Source of the DNA: Celerinatantimonas sp046054165
Lineage (GTDB): Bacteria > Pseudomonadota > Gammaproteobacteria > Enterobacterales > Celerinatantimonadaceae
Direction: 5' to 3'
Length of the DNA stretch: 64,000 bases
Assembly (NCBI RefSeq): GCF_046054165.1
Contig: NZ_JBFNXK010000019.1
Span: 15,986-79,985 of the forward strand
This document shows, one piece after another, positions 53,537-62,742 of the stretch. Under the pieces are notes generated by a model, which saw nothing but the letters and a program-made list of their open reading frames with translations, had not been told where the DNA came from and searched no databases. Numbering within the stretch: the first letter of the stretch is position 1; each line of letters opens with the position of its first letter. A program made the position numbers and the translations under genes.

Positions 53537-54412
53537 CTAAATCAACTCCAGATCTCGCATGGCTTTTTCAATCTGTTGTTTGGTCGCATCACTTAAAGGC
53601 ATCACAGGCAACCGGCAGTCTGCAGCACATAAATTCAGCAACGAGGCTGCATATTTAGCACCGGCTGGGCTTGGTTCAGCAAACATAGCCTGATGCAAAG
53701 GCATTAATCGATCCTGAATATCCACCGCTTTTTGCCATTCCCCATTCAGACAGGCCTGCTGCATCTGAGCACACAACGCTGGTGCAATATTTGCGGTCAC
53801 TGAAATACATCCCTGACCTCCACTAATATTATAGGCAACGGCTGTTGCGTCTTCGCCGCTTAACCAGCAAAAATCTTCTTTTTTGATCAACTGCCGTTCA
53901 ATCCAGGGACGACTCAAATCACCGGTTGCATCTTTGACACCAGCAATACGCGGAAGCTTAGCCAACTGAGCCATGGTTTCCGGTAAAATATTAACCACAG
54001 CTCGCGGTGGAATATTATACAAAATAATCGGTTTAGTAGAGGCATTATGCACTGCTGTAAAATGGGCCAATAATCCCTGCTGATTCGGGCGATTATAATA
54101 ACCGGCAACGTGTAAAGTCGCATCAGCACCAGCCGCTTCGGAACGCTGTGTCAACGCAATGGCTTCAATTGGATTATTGGAACCCGCTCCGGCAATCACC
54201 GGGATCCGCCCATTCACCTGTTCTGCCACACAACGGACCACGTCAACATGTTCATCGTGAGTAAGTGTTGGACTTTCACCAGTGGTACCCACTGGAATAA
54301 TCGCATTGGTTCCCTGCTTGATATGCCATTCGACAATATTCTGTAAAGCTGAATAATCTACATTCCCTTGGTTGAATGGGGTGATCAACGCAACAATTGA
54401 TCCTTTGAACAT
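53537..54412 (-). CDS. dapA: 4-hydroxy-tetrahydrodipicolinate synthase
   Basis: A 291-residue lysine-pathway enzyme that condenses pyruvate with aspartate semialdehyde (E. coli DapA 292). GTTGESPTL, the tyrosine and arginine of LYNIPPRAV, the Schiff-base lysine in RIAGVKDATGD and the GGQGCISV loop are visible. GGAG precedes the ATG. A structured leader ending in a terminator lies directly upstream (54436-54600), so transcription into dapA is probably attenuated. E. coli dapA is constitutive, so this arrangement is unusual. Confidence 0.95.
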   Translation of the reverse strand: MFKGSIVALITPFNQGNVDYSALQNIVEWHIKQGTNAIIPVGTTGESPTLTHDEHVDVVRCVAEQVNGRIPVIAGAGSNNPIEAIALTQRSEAAGADATLHVAGYYNRPNQQGLLAHFTAVHNASTKPIILYNIPPRAVVNILPETMAQLAKLPRIAGVKDATGDLSRPWIERQLIKKEDFCWLSGEDATAVAYNISGGQGCISVTANIAPALCAQMQQACLNGEWQKAVDIQDRLMPLHQAMFAEPSPAGAKYAASLLNLCAADCRLPVMPLSDATKQQIEKAMRDLELI

Positions 54413-54435
54413 GGCTACTCCGTCAATTTATTCAT

Positions 54436-54467
54436 AAAAAAACCCGGCTGCGAAACGCTAACCGGGT
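54436..54467 (-). terminator. Rho-independent terminator in the dapA leader
   Basis: On the minus strand, ACCCGGTTAGCG and CGCAGCCGGGT pair around TTT, followed by seven T. It ends 23 bases before the dapA start codon, the usual place of an attenuator, and abuts the last base of the leader's closing stem. Confidence 0.85.
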
Positions 54468-54600
54468 GAATGAGATAAGAATCCTGGTTAACGCAACCCA
54501 TCGACGGCTATCCGTTTGACAGCCACCTTAGATTGCATCTTCTTAGAACCTGCTAAGGGGAAACCCTTTATGATAGCCCTCAAGGAATTATCTCTTTCAT
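54436..54600 (-). ncRNA. Structured dapA leader or small RNA, class not recognised
   Basis: A TATATT box (54606-54611, minus strand) predicts a start at about 54600. The RNA then opens with TGAAAGAGATAA (54599-54588), which pairs 11 of 12 with TTATCTCATTCA (54478-54467) to close a 133-base domain; the terminator follows at once. Inside, GATAGCC (54512-54506) can pair with GGCTGTC (54524-54518, local hairpin) or with GGCTATC (54578-54572, long-range), two exclusive states. Further stems are AAGGG/CCCTT and GGTT/AACC. This is the layout of a riboswitch or terminated small RNA. I do not find the lysine riboswitch consensus blocks, so the ligand and class are unknown. Confidence 0.65.
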
Positions 54601-54747
54601 TCGTTAATATAGCCTTAGTTTCTCAGCCATTAAGTAAAAGTCAATAGATGAAAATCATTTTATTCAGATTCCTGCTTAAATTCGCCAAACAACGCAAATT
54701 TCACTACACTAGCGCTCATCCAACTTAGCCCTGACAGTGATACTTAC

Positions 54748-55779
54748 ATGAGTCTGCAACCGACCAGCGAACTGCTACAACGCCACCCTGAACTTTCCTC
54801 TAACAAACGATTGCTGATCGCCGGACAACTGTTCGATGACTATCCACTAGAGCTGGCCAAAATATCACAACAAACCACCATTGTGACCACACATGCCGGG
54901 ATTGCTAGCCGCTATCAACGCCAATGTTCTGCCAATACAGAGATCCTGTTAAGTGCTTCACCAGCGACTCTGAGCAACGATTACGACTGCTTATTAATTT
55001 ATATTCCCAAGGCCAAACAAGAAGCGGATTACTGGATCAATGCTCTGTTACCTAAAATTAAAACCGATGGTGATGTGATGATCGTCGGCGAAAATCGCGG
55101 CGGGATCAATGCAGCTCCGAAGCTATTAAAAAACTATCAATTAAATGCTTATAAATTAGACTCGGCTCGCCGCTGCAGTCTAATGTATGCCAATCGTGGC
55201 GAAGGCATCATCGAATTTGATGCTGAACACTGGCAAACTCAATATCTCCTTTCCTTACCTCAAGGTGAATTGCAGGTCAGTTCGATGCCGGGGGTTTTTA
55301 ATCATGGAAAACTGGATGCAGGCACCGCGCTGCTATTGGAGCACTTACCTCCACTGATGGGGAAAGGATTGGATTTCGGATGCGGCGCGGGGATCATCGG
55401 CGCAGCGCTAGCCAAACAAACCGGAGCACAGATAAGTGCCGTCGATGTGAGTGTACTTGCCACCGAAAGTACCCGGCGCACCTTTGCACTCAATCAATTG
55501 CCAGCTGACATCTATTGTTGCGATGGTATTGATGAACTCCAACATGACTATGATTTCATCGTCAGTAACCCGCCTTTTCATCTGGGAGTTCAAACCGAAT
55601 ATGAGACCAGTCGTCAATTCATCCGGCTGGCCAGTGAAAAACTTAAATCCCGAGGAGAATTGTGGATGGTTGCCAATAGCTTTCTCCCTTATCAGGAACT
55701 CTTAACCACATATTTTACCTGTTGCCAAATCGTCACCGATAACCGTAAATTTCGGATTTATCATTGTCAGAAAGGCTAA
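54748..55779 (+). CDS. rsmC: 16S rRNA m2G1207 methyltransferase RsmC
   Basis: A 343-residue enzyme, the length of E. coli RsmC (343). It has two related methyltransferase-fold halves. The N-terminal half is degenerate, and the C-terminal half carries GKGLDFGCGAGIIGAAL (SAM site), SAVDVSVLA and the catalytic FIVSNPPFHLGVQT. It methylates guanine 1207 of 16S rRNA in the 30S subunit. It is divergent from dapA and followed by a bidirectional terminator. Confidence 0.95.
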   Translation: MSLQPTSELLQRHPELSSNKRLLIAGQLFDDYPLELAKISQQTTIVTTHAGIASRYQRQCSANTEILLSASPATLSNDYDCLLIYIPKAKQEADYWINALLPKIKTDGDVMIVGENRGGINAAPKLLKNYQLNAYKLDSARRCSLMYANRGEGIIEFDAEHWQTQYLLSLPQGELQVSSMPGVFNHGKLDAGTALLLEHLPPLMGKGLDFGCGAGIIGAALAKQTGAQISAVDVSVLATESTRRTFALNQLPADIYCCDGIDELQHDYDFIVSNPPFHLGVQTEYETSRQFIRLASEKLKSRGELWMVANSFLPYQELLTTYFTCCQIVTDNRKFRIYHCQKG

Positions 55780-55827
55780 TGGCTGTATGCAAAACCTCTA
55801 TTTTGTAATAAACAACCCTCTAGTTAT

Positions 55828-55859
55828 AAAAAAACCGATGCCTCTGCATCGGTTTTTTT
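55828..55859. terminator. Bidirectional terminator between rsmC and ffh
   Basis: CCGATGC-CTCT-GCATCGG flanked by seven A on the left and seven T on the right, so it works for both convergent genes. Confidence 0.92.
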
Positions 55860-55875
55860 ACGTCATTCATCTAGC

Positions 55876-57255
55876 TTAAAAAGGCCCACGGCGGCCACCG
55901 CCCATTCCAGGAGGCATCATGCCTTTCATCTGACTCATCATCTTACGCATTCCCCCTTTACCCGACATTTTTTTCATCATCTTCTGCATCTGGGTAAATT
56001 GTTTTAGCAAACGGTTCACATCCTGGATCTGCGTACCGGAACCCGCTGCAATCCGTCGTTTACGGGAACCTTTGATGATATCCGGGTGTTCCCGCTCCGC
56101 AGGCGTCATCGAATTAATAATCGCTTCCATCTGCACGGTGATCCGATCATCCATTTGATCTTTAATGCCAGCCGGGAGCTGCCCCATTCCGGGAAGCTTA
56201 TCCATCAGCCCCATCATGCCGCCCATTTTTTTCATCTGCTGCAGCTGATCCCGAAAATCAGCTAAATCAAACCCTTTTCCTTTTTTAACTTTCTTCGCTA
56301 ATTTTTCAGCTTGTTCTCGGTCAACCTTACGTTCCACTTCTTCGATCAGGGATAATACATCCCCCATTCCCAAAATCCGAGAAGCGATCCGATCTGGATA
56401 GAAGGGTTCCAAGGCATCGGTCTTTTCACCCATCCCGATAAATTTAATCGGCTTACCGGTAATTTGACGAATCGATAACGCCGCCCCGCCGCGTGCATCA
56501 CCATCCGCTTTGGTTAGGATGATCCCTGTCAGTGGCAACGCCTCATTGAATGCTTTCGCAGTATTAGCCGCATCCTGCCCGGTCATTGAGTCCACAACAA
56601 ACAGGGTTTCAATCGGGTTAATCGCCTGATGAAGTTGCTGGATCTCAGCCATCATATCTTCATCAACATGCAAACGCCCGGCGGTATCAACCAACAACAC
56701 ATCAAAAAAATGCAGTTTTGCATGCTCAATCGCGGCATGGGCTATAGCCACAGGTTTTTGATCCGTTGAACTGGGGAAAAATTCAACCTCGACTTCACTC
56801 GCCAGAGTTTCTAACTGCTTAATTGCGGCCGGGCGATAGATATCAGCACTGACGACCAATACTTTTTTCTTTTCGCGCGTTTTTAAAAATTTAGCTAATT
56901 TGGCTACACTAGTGGTTTTACCAGCCCCTTGCAGCCCCGCCATCAGGATCACAGCCGGAGGTTGGGTCGCCAAATTTAAGGCTTCGTTGGCTTCCCCCAT
57001 GGATTGTTCAAGTTCAGACTGAACAATTTTAATAAAGGCCTGACCCGGAGTCAGACTTTTCGAAACTTCCTGCCCAACGGCTCGTTCTTTGACCCGTTTT
57101 ACAAATTCGCGAACCACAGGCAAAGCGACATCGGCTTCAAGCAATGCCATCCGAACTTCGCGCAACGTATCTTTAATATTATCTTCGGTCAGCCGGCCCC
57201 GGCCGCTAATATTTTTAAGAGTCTTCGAAAGACGCTCTGATAAATTTTCAAACAT
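55876..57255 (-). CDS. ffh: Signal recognition particle protein Ffh
   Basis: A 459-residue SRP54 GTPase. An N-terminal helical bundle is followed by the G domain (GLQGAGKTT, DTAGRLHVD, TKADGDARGGAALS) and a methionine-rich M domain (QMQKMMKKMSGKGGMRKMM) that binds signal peptides and 4.5S RNA. It targets membrane proteins to FtsY and SecYEG. It is divergent from ypjD, an order seen across gammaproteobacteria. Confidence 0.97.
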   Translation of the reverse strand: MFENLSERLSKTLKNISGRGRLTEDNIKDTLREVRMALLEADVALPVVREFVKRVKERAVGQEVSKSLTPGQAFIKIVQSELEQSMGEANEALNLATQPPAVILMAGLQGAGKTTSVAKLAKFLKTREKKKVLVVSADIYRPAAIKQLETLASEVEVEFFPSSTDQKPVAIAHAAIEHAKLHFFDVLLVDTAGRLHVDEDMMAEIQQLHQAINPIETLFVVDSMTGQDAANTAKAFNEALPLTGIILTKADGDARGGAALSIRQITGKPIKFIGMGEKTDALEPFYPDRIASRILGMGDVLSLIEEVERKVDREQAEKLAKKVKKGKGFDLADFRDQLQQMKKMGGMMGLMDKLPGMGQLPAGIKDQMDDRITVQMEAIINSMTPAEREHPDIIKGSRKRRIAAGSGTQIQDVNRLLKQFTQMQKMMKKMSGKGGMRKMMSQMKGMMPPGMGGGRRGPF

Positions 57256-57528
57256 GATAATCCTTAACTATGACCGGTCTGTGCATGATTTAATACTAGG
57301 GAATATAGCAACGTTTAGAATGGGTTGCATTTGAACCAAATTCAACCCTGAAAGGTCAATCCCCTTTTAGACCTTCATTGTACCTGTTTTTAACTAAACA
57401 GCTATGTTCGTTCATGACTTTTGTTATGACGAACCATACAGTATTGCCATGGGACAGGAGTAGCCGCGTTGCAAGCACAACGGTATACTGTCAATATAAT
57501 TTTATTGATGCGATTTATTGTTGATACC

Positions 57529-58314
57529 ATGAAACTAGTGCTCATCCCAACAATCCTATTCTACCTGATAGCCTCTTTTGCATGTGGAAAATCAATGTTT
57601 TCCCAAAAACCGACTTATCGGCGCTGGGTATGGATAAGTGGTGGACTCGCAATTGTTTTTCATGGTCTATGGGTGAGTCAACATATGCTCCTCGGCAATG
57701 GCCAGGATTTAAGTATCATTAATGTAGCCGTACTGCTCTGCCTGTTGCTGAGCCTGTCGGTTACAATGGGATGCTCTCATTTCCAAATGTGGATTATGTT
57801 GCCGGTGGTCTACATCGCCAGCGTGATTACGCTGCTATTATCGGCTTTTATTTCCAACCCGTATATTTTGCATCTTGGCATTTACCCTCAGGTTATGGTG
57901 CATATCGGATTCGCTTTGGTTGCCTTTACAGTGATGATGATCGCCGCCCTATTTGCCCTGCAATTAGGATATCTCGATCATATGTTAAAAAGTCACCGTC
58001 CTCACGCAATCAATGTTGCGATGCCTCCGCTGATTAAAATCGAGAACCAACTGATTGGTCTCATTAAAATCGGTATGGTCTTACTGACTATTTCTTTAGC
58101 CACCGGTTTTATCTTTCTCAACCATATTTTTGACAATGGGCAGGTCCACAAAGCGATTCTGGCCGTGATTGCCTGGTTCGTTTATCTATTCTTATTAACT
58201 GGACATTATCGCTGGGGATGGCGGGGAAGAACCGTTGGCATGTTAACCTTACTAGGAGCCGTGTTGTTGATCCTCTCTTATTTCGGAAGTCGTCTCTTTT
58301 CAAGCAGTTATTAA
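57529..58314 (+). CDS. ypjD: CcsA-like inner-membrane protein YpjD
   Basis: A 261-residue protein with eight predicted membrane segments, matching E. coli YpjD (263) in length and in motifs such as LLPVVYIAS, LGIYPQVMVHIGFALVAFT, LFALQLGYLDHML and VIAWFVYLFLLTGHYRWGWRGR. It resembles the cytochrome c assembly protein CcsA, but its role is not settled. ATG 57529 gives the family length; a TTG at 57469 with AGGAG 8 bases before it would add 20 residues and cannot be excluded. Confidence 0.85.
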   Translation: MKLVLIPTILFYLIASFACGKSMFSQKPTYRRWVWISGGLAIVFHGLWVSQHMLLGNGQDLSIINVAVLLCLLLSLSVTMGCSHFQMWIMLPVVYIASVITLLLSAFISNPYILHLGIYPQVMVHIGFALVAFTVMMIAALFALQLGYLDHMLKSHRPHAINVAMPPLIKIENQLIGLIKIGMVLLTISLATGFIFLNHIFDNGQVHKAILAVIAWFVYLFLLTGHYRWGWRGRTVGMLTLLGAVLLILSYFGSRLFSSSY

Positions 58315-58427
58315 ACTTGATTCTGCTATGTCAAAATCGAATGGCCTAGAGTTTTCTACGCTTAAATCTTGACACAATTTAAAGCAACACTTTTAATGAG
58401 TACTGGTGCTTCACAGGAGTTAAATTC

Positions 58428-59708
58428 TTGGACGATATATCGACGGGTGGTTTAATAATCATACTCGTTCTGATGATTTTACTGTCTGCTTTCTTTTCAA
58501 GCTCAGAAACAGGCATGATGTCACTTAACCGTTACCGGTTGAAACATTTAGTTAAAAGTAATCATCGCAGTGCAAAACGTACCGAACGATTACTCAAACG
58601 TACCGATCGGTTAATCGGTCTTATCCTTATCGGCAATAATCTCGTTAACATCATTGCATCGGCTATCGCAACTGTACTTGGATTACGTTTATTTCCCGAA
58701 TACGGATTAGTGATTGCAACTTTTGGATTAACGTTAATTATTCTGGTGTTTGCCGAAGTTACGCCTAAAACCATGGCTGCACTTTATCCGGAGCGGTTTG
58801 CTTTTACCTCATCATGGATTCTTGAACCCTTGATGAAACTCTTGTTTCCGGTGATCTGGCTGGTGAATAGTATTTCCAATACGCTGCTAATTATTTTTCG
58901 CATGAACCCTAAAAAGGTAGCCAGCTCAGCATTGAATCCAGAAGAACTTAGAACGGTCGTCAATGAAGCAGGAACGCTGATCCCCCGCCGTCACCAGGAC
59001 ATGCTGTTAAGTATTCTAGATCTCGAACATGTCACTGTGGATGATATTATGGTTCCCAGAAATGATATTTCAGGCATTGATATCAATGACGACTGGGAAT
59101 CGATCTTAAAACAACTCACTCACACCTCACATACCCGGCTTCTCTTATACCGGGATAACATTGATGACGCCGTTGGCTTTGTTCATGCCCGTGATGCGCT
59201 ACGATTACTGGTCAAAGACCAATTCGATAAAACCACACTACTGCGAGCGGTCAAAGAGATTTACTTTATCCCAGAAAATACTCCACTTAATATTCAGTTA
59301 GGTAAATTTCAGCGACGTAAAGAACGAATTGGGCTCATTGTAGATGAATACGGTGATATCCAAGGACTGGTTACGTTGGAAGATATTCTAGAAGAGATCG
59401 TGGGTGATTTCACAACGACCCTATCCCCAACACCTAGTGAAGAGATCCATTCCCAACCCGATGGGAGTTATATCATTGAAGGGACTACGAACATCCGAGA
59501 TTTGAATAAAGAACTGGGATGGGATCTGCCGACCGATGGACCCCGAACCTTGAATGGATTAATTGTTGAATATTTAGAAGATATACCTAAATCCCCTGTG
59601 AGCATGCGTATTGCTGGTTATCCAATCGAAGTTCTCGAAATTGATAATAACGCCATTAAACAGGCTCGGGTTTTACCTGAATTCTATCAACCGGATAGCG
59701 CGCATTAA
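58428..59708 (+). CDS. CNNM/CorC-type ion transport protein (YfjD/CorB-like)
   Basis: A 426-residue membrane protein. A DUF21 domain with about four membrane segments (FFSSSETGMMSLNRYRLKH) is followed by a CBS pair (VDDIMVPRNDISGID; IGLIVDEYGDIQGLVTLEDILEEIVGDF) and a CorC/HlyC C-terminal domain. Related proteins take part in magnesium or cobalt efflux. The start is TTG 58428 with AGGAG 8 bases before it, and MDDISTGGL aligns with the E. coli YfjD start. It follows ypjD, and a bidirectional terminator closes it. Confidence 0.92.
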   Translation: MDDISTGGLIIILVLMILLSAFFSSSETGMMSLNRYRLKHLVKSNHRSAKRTERLLKRTDRLIGLILIGNNLVNIIASAIATVLGLRLFPEYGLVIATFGLTLIILVFAEVTPKTMAALYPERFAFTSSWILEPLMKLLFPVIWLVNSISNTLLIIFRMNPKKVASSALNPEELRTVVNEAGTLIPRRHQDMLLSILDLEHVTVDDIMVPRNDISGIDINDDWESILKQLTHTSHTRLLLYRDNIDDAVGFVHARDALRLLVKDQFDKTTLLRAVKEIYFIPENTPLNIQLGKFQRRKERIGLIVDEYGDIQGLVTLEDILEEIVGDFTTTLSPTPSEEIHSQPDGSYIIEGTTNIRDLNKELGWDLPTDGPRTLNGLIVEYLEDIPKSPVSMRIAGYPIEVLEIDNNAIKQARVLPEFYQPDSAH

Positions 59709-59760
59709 TCTCAACACTGCAAAATTTTTCAATCATCACCACTTAATCAACGTAATATAA

Positions 59761-59787
59761 AAAATCCGGCGACAAAGGCCGGATTTT
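59761..59787. terminator. Bidirectional terminator between the CorC-type gene and luxS
   Basis: AAAATCCGGC and GCCGGATTTT pair over 10 bases around GACAAAG between convergent genes, with A- and T-rich stem ends. Confidence 0.85.
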
Positions 59788-59807
59788 CTACATACGCTAA
59801 CTGAACA

Positions 59808-60317
59808 TTAAAGTGCAGCTAATTGCTCTTTAGAGAGTTTGATATCTTCATTATGATTAATACCAACGCCTCGCTCCAAGATTGTCTGAGCAATCTGTTT
59901 AGCTTCATCTAAAGAATGCATTGTAAAAGAACCACACTGATATTTATTCAGTTCAGGGATCTCTTTTTGTGATTGCACACCTAAAACATCGGTCATCGAT
60001 GCCAACCAGGCATCTGCCACACGCTGCTCATCCGGCTGACCAACCAAGCTCATATAAAAACCGGTCCGGCATCCCATTGGGGAAATATCGATAATTTCAA
60101 CCCCTTTGCCATTTAGATGATTTCGCATAAAACCAGCAAATAGATGTTCCAAAGTATGGATCCCTTTCTCTGGCAAAATTTCCTGATTAGGTACGCAATA
60201 ACGTAGATCAAACACTGTTATAGTGTCCTTATTGGGTGTTGTCATCGTTTTAGCAACACGCACAGCTGGCGCATGCATACGGGTATGATCGACTGTAAAA
60301 CTATCCAATAGTGGCAT
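59808..60317 (-). CDS. luxS: S-ribosylhomocysteine lyase LuxS
   Basis: A 169-residue enzyme that cleaves S-ribosylhomocysteine to homocysteine and the autoinducer-2 precursor DPD. Metal ligands lie in HTLEHLFAGF and CGSFTMHSL, and the catalytic cysteine in SPMGCRTGFYM. Length is within the family's usual range (about 170). It is the last gene of a cluster with the SLT lipoprotein and gshA, close to the E. coli luxS-gshA arrangement. No MicA-like small RNA fits in the 46-base gap upstream. Confidence 0.97.
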   Translation of the reverse strand: MPLLDSFTVDHTRMHAPAVRVAKTMTTPNKDTITVFDLRYCVPNQEILPEKGIHTLEHLFAGFMRNHLNGKGVEIIDISPMGCRTGFYMSLVGQPDEQRVADAWLASMTDVLGVQSQKEIPELNKYQCGSFTMHSLDEAKQIAQTILERGVGINHNEDIKLSKEQLAAL

Positions 60318-60363
60318 AAATATATCTCTTGTTAAGCCTTGCGGCAGTTGAACATAGGTTTAA

Positions 60364-60984
60364 TCAACCAAACAACAGGCGATACAGCCAGCCGTGATTG
60401 AGCTCATCTTTGCATTCATGAAACTGAGCTCGATAACGACTGGCTCGCTGATTGACCTGCTGGGCCACACGAAGCAACCATTTTTTATCCCGGTATGTTC
60501 CGCGTTGATAACCTCCCCAACCTTCATGGTAATTCAGATACTGTTTGTATGCATCCCATTTCGAGATGCCGTTGAGCTGGTTTGTTTTAAATACATACCA
60601 TCCGATAAAATCAATCGCATCATCAAAATCATCTCGCTCTGCACCCCGATGCCCCGTTTCCCGCTGATAATCGCGCCAGGTATCATCTTGAGCCTGACTA
60701 TATCCATAAGCGGAACTCACTCGACCTGTCGGGATAATCCCTAAGAAGTACCGCATAGGCTGTTTTGCATTATGTTTGAATCCAGATTCCTGATACATAA
60801 TGGCCATTGGCACCTGAATAGGCGTTCCCCAACGTTCATTCATAGCCTTAGCCGCTTCATACCAATCGTGATTCTCTCGAAAAATATCACAGATATTTTC
60901 AGGATTTTTCGGGGGAGGTGTTGCACAGCCGACCAGTAAGGTCAGCGATGCAACCATTGAACAAACAAAGAAAAAAACTTTCAT
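60364..60984 (-). CDS. Lytic-transglycosylase-like (SLT) lipoprotein
   Basis: A 206-residue predicted lipoprotein with a signal peptide and lipobox LLVGC (Cys at about 19). The catalytic region MAIMYQESGFKHNA carries the glutamate typical of the SLT lysozyme fold, followed by SSAYGYSQAQDDTW and YLNYHEGWGGYQRG. It would cleave glycan strands of peptidoglycan at the outer membrane. Its ATG overlaps the gshA stop (TAATG), so translation is coupled to gshA. A wall enzyme inserted between gshA and luxS is absent from the E. coli locus. Confidence 0.85.
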   Translation of the reverse strand: MKVFFFVCSMVASLTLLVGCATPPPKNPENICDIFRENHDWYEAAKAMNERWGTPIQVPMAIMYQESGFKHNAKQPMRYFLGIIPTGRVSSAYGYSQAQDDTWRDYQRETGHRGAERDDFDDAIDFIGWYVFKTNQLNGISKWDAYKQYLNYHEGWGGYQRGTYRDKKWLLRVAQQVNQRASRYRAQFHECKDELNHGWLYRLLFG

Positions 60985-62546
60985 TACTCAGCAAACGGAG
61001 CTTGAGCCTTCGCAAAATACTGACTTAAATAGTCATCTAAACTCATAGAATCAGCCTCTTCAATCGCAGCCTGTTTTTGCAAACTCTGCTGAGTCATTTG
61101 CACAAAGTCATCTTTTTGCCAATAAGTAAATTGATGCTCTAAAATACTTTGTCGGTGCGCATCTGCCAGCTCTTTTGCGAAAGTACCATTATCTATATCA
61201 TCTGCAACCAATTGTGATAACAGTTGTTCTGACAGAGGGATCTGCTGACGAGTCTTGTGAATGACGGCCTCAAACTCTTTCCCCAGTACCTGAGCACTGT
61301 CGGCTAGACCATCCATAATTTGTTCAAGCCATTGAGAAACCAACTGTGTAGTATCACCAATAGTTAATGACAAAGCCGGATCGCGTCCCTGTTTAGCAAT
61401 TTGACCCAAATTCTCCCGACACATTTGTAATTCTCCGGGAGCAAAGGGTTCTGAAGGTAACATCAAACACCACATTAATAATGCATCAATGAATTGTAAC
61501 TGCTCAGCTTTGACACCTTCGGGAACAAAAGGGTTGATATCAAGTGACCGCACTTCAATATACTCTACACCTTTTTCAGCAAGTGCCTGAGAAGGCGTCT
61601 GCCCAGATTTGGTAACCCGTTTCACCCGAATCGGCGCATAAAGCTCATTTTCAATCTGCAGGATGTTGGCATTTAACTGCCGGTACTGCCCATCGACTTT
61701 AATTCCTATTTTTTCAAATTCAGGAGAATGGGTCTGAGTCGCTTGACGCACACTTTGCACATACTCTGATAATGAATTATAGCTAATATTCAAAGTTGAC
61801 TGTGCATTACTGGTATACCCTAAATCACTCATCCGCAATGATGTTGCGTAAGGGAGATATCTTGTCCCCATCCCCACTTCTTCAAAATTAAGCGACGTTC
61901 CTTCTTTGAGAAAACTTCGACATAGCGCCGGAGATGCACCAAACCAATAAGGAATAACCCAGCCATACCGGTAAAAGTTACGAACCAAGCCCATATACTG
62001 CTCAGAAATAAACTGTTGCAACGGTTGTGTATCGCCTAACTGTTGCTGCCAAACAGGCCAAAATGTTTCCGGTAGTGAAAAGTTATAATGAAGCCCTGCA
62101 ATCACTTGCATTTTACTGCCATAGCGATTCTTAAGCCCCTGACGGTATAATGTTTTCATCCGCCCAATATTCGAATGACCATACTGAGCCAACTGAATAT
62201 CATCTTCCTTTTCAAGGAAGCAAGGCATACTCATTGGCCAAAGCAACTCATTATCCAGTGAACTCAAAACAAAATGATGAATATCTTTTAGCTGTGCAAT
62301 AAGTTGTTGATGATTACGACTCACCGGAGTGATGAACTCAAGCAAATTTTCGGCATAATCGGTAGTAATCAGTGGATGTGTCAGGTTGCTCCCTAAAACG
62401 GAGCGAGGATGCGATCGTTTGGCTAACTGGCCATTCGTTTCGATTCTTAAAGCTTCCCGCTCAACGCCTCGTCCAATTTGATTACCTAACTCATTGTTTA
62501 AATTATCTTTTAAGCGCGAAAGGCGCTCTTGATATAGTTGATTCAA
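60984..62546 (-). CDS. gshA: Glutamate-cysteine ligase GshA
   Basis: A 520-residue enzyme of the gammaproteobacterial type (E. coli 518), which joins glutamate and cysteine in the first step of glutathione synthesis. Recognisable blocks are RGVEREALRI, LLEFITPV, LWPMSMPCFLE, GLHYNFSLPE and YIEVRSLDINPF. The start is TTG, also used by E. coli gshA; the ribosome-binding site is weak. It is followed by the coupled SLT lipoprotein gene and luxS. Confidence 0.96.
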   Translation of the reverse strand: MNQLYQERLSRLKDNLNNELGNQIGRGVEREALRIETNGQLAKRSHPRSVLGSNLTHPLITTDYAENLLEFITPVSRNHQQLIAQLKDIHHFVLSSLDNELLWPMSMPCFLEKEDDIQLAQYGHSNIGRMKTLYRQGLKNRYGSKMQVIAGLHYNFSLPETFWPVWQQQLGDTQPLQQFISEQYMGLVRNFYRYGWVIPYWFGASPALCRSFLKEGTSLNFEEVGMGTRYLPYATSLRMSDLGYTSNAQSTLNISYNSLSEYVQSVRQATQTHSPEFEKIGIKVDGQYRQLNANILQIENELYAPIRVKRVTKSGQTPSQALAEKGVEYIEVRSLDINPFVPEGVKAEQLQFIDALLMWCLMLPSEPFAPGELQMCRENLGQIAKQGRDPALSLTIGDTTQLVSQWLEQIMDGLADSAQVLGKEFEAVIHKTRQQIPLSEQLLSQLVADDIDNGTFAKELADAHRQSILEHQFTYWQKDDFVQMTQQSLQKQAAIEEADSMSLDDYLSQYFAKAQAPFAE

Positions 62547-62742
62547 GGTGGAGCTCTTTCTTCAATAAAATATCGGCTAGGATATAAGGAATACTATTAA
62601 AGATCCAATTTTCCCTATCAATTAAGTTATTCGTTATTATCGATGAATCTCTTTTTTATCCACATATCCAACCGATAAGTCTGGTCACTGACCATCCCCA
62701 AATAAGAACAAAATACAACCTATCAGCTTGTTCCAAACGCTC

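Noticed and set aside
54580..54600. Six-codon leader peptide MKEIIP as a translational attenuator
   Set aside because: It holds only one lysine codon, has no ribosome-binding site and would start at the predicted first transcribed base.
54413..54611. Lysine riboswitch upstream of dapA
   Set aside because: The leader has a closing stem and terminator, but I cannot find the conserved lysine-aptamer blocks, so I did not assign the class.
60318..60363. MicA small RNA next to luxS as in E. coli
   Set aside because: The gap is only 46 bases and is not followed by a suitable terminator.
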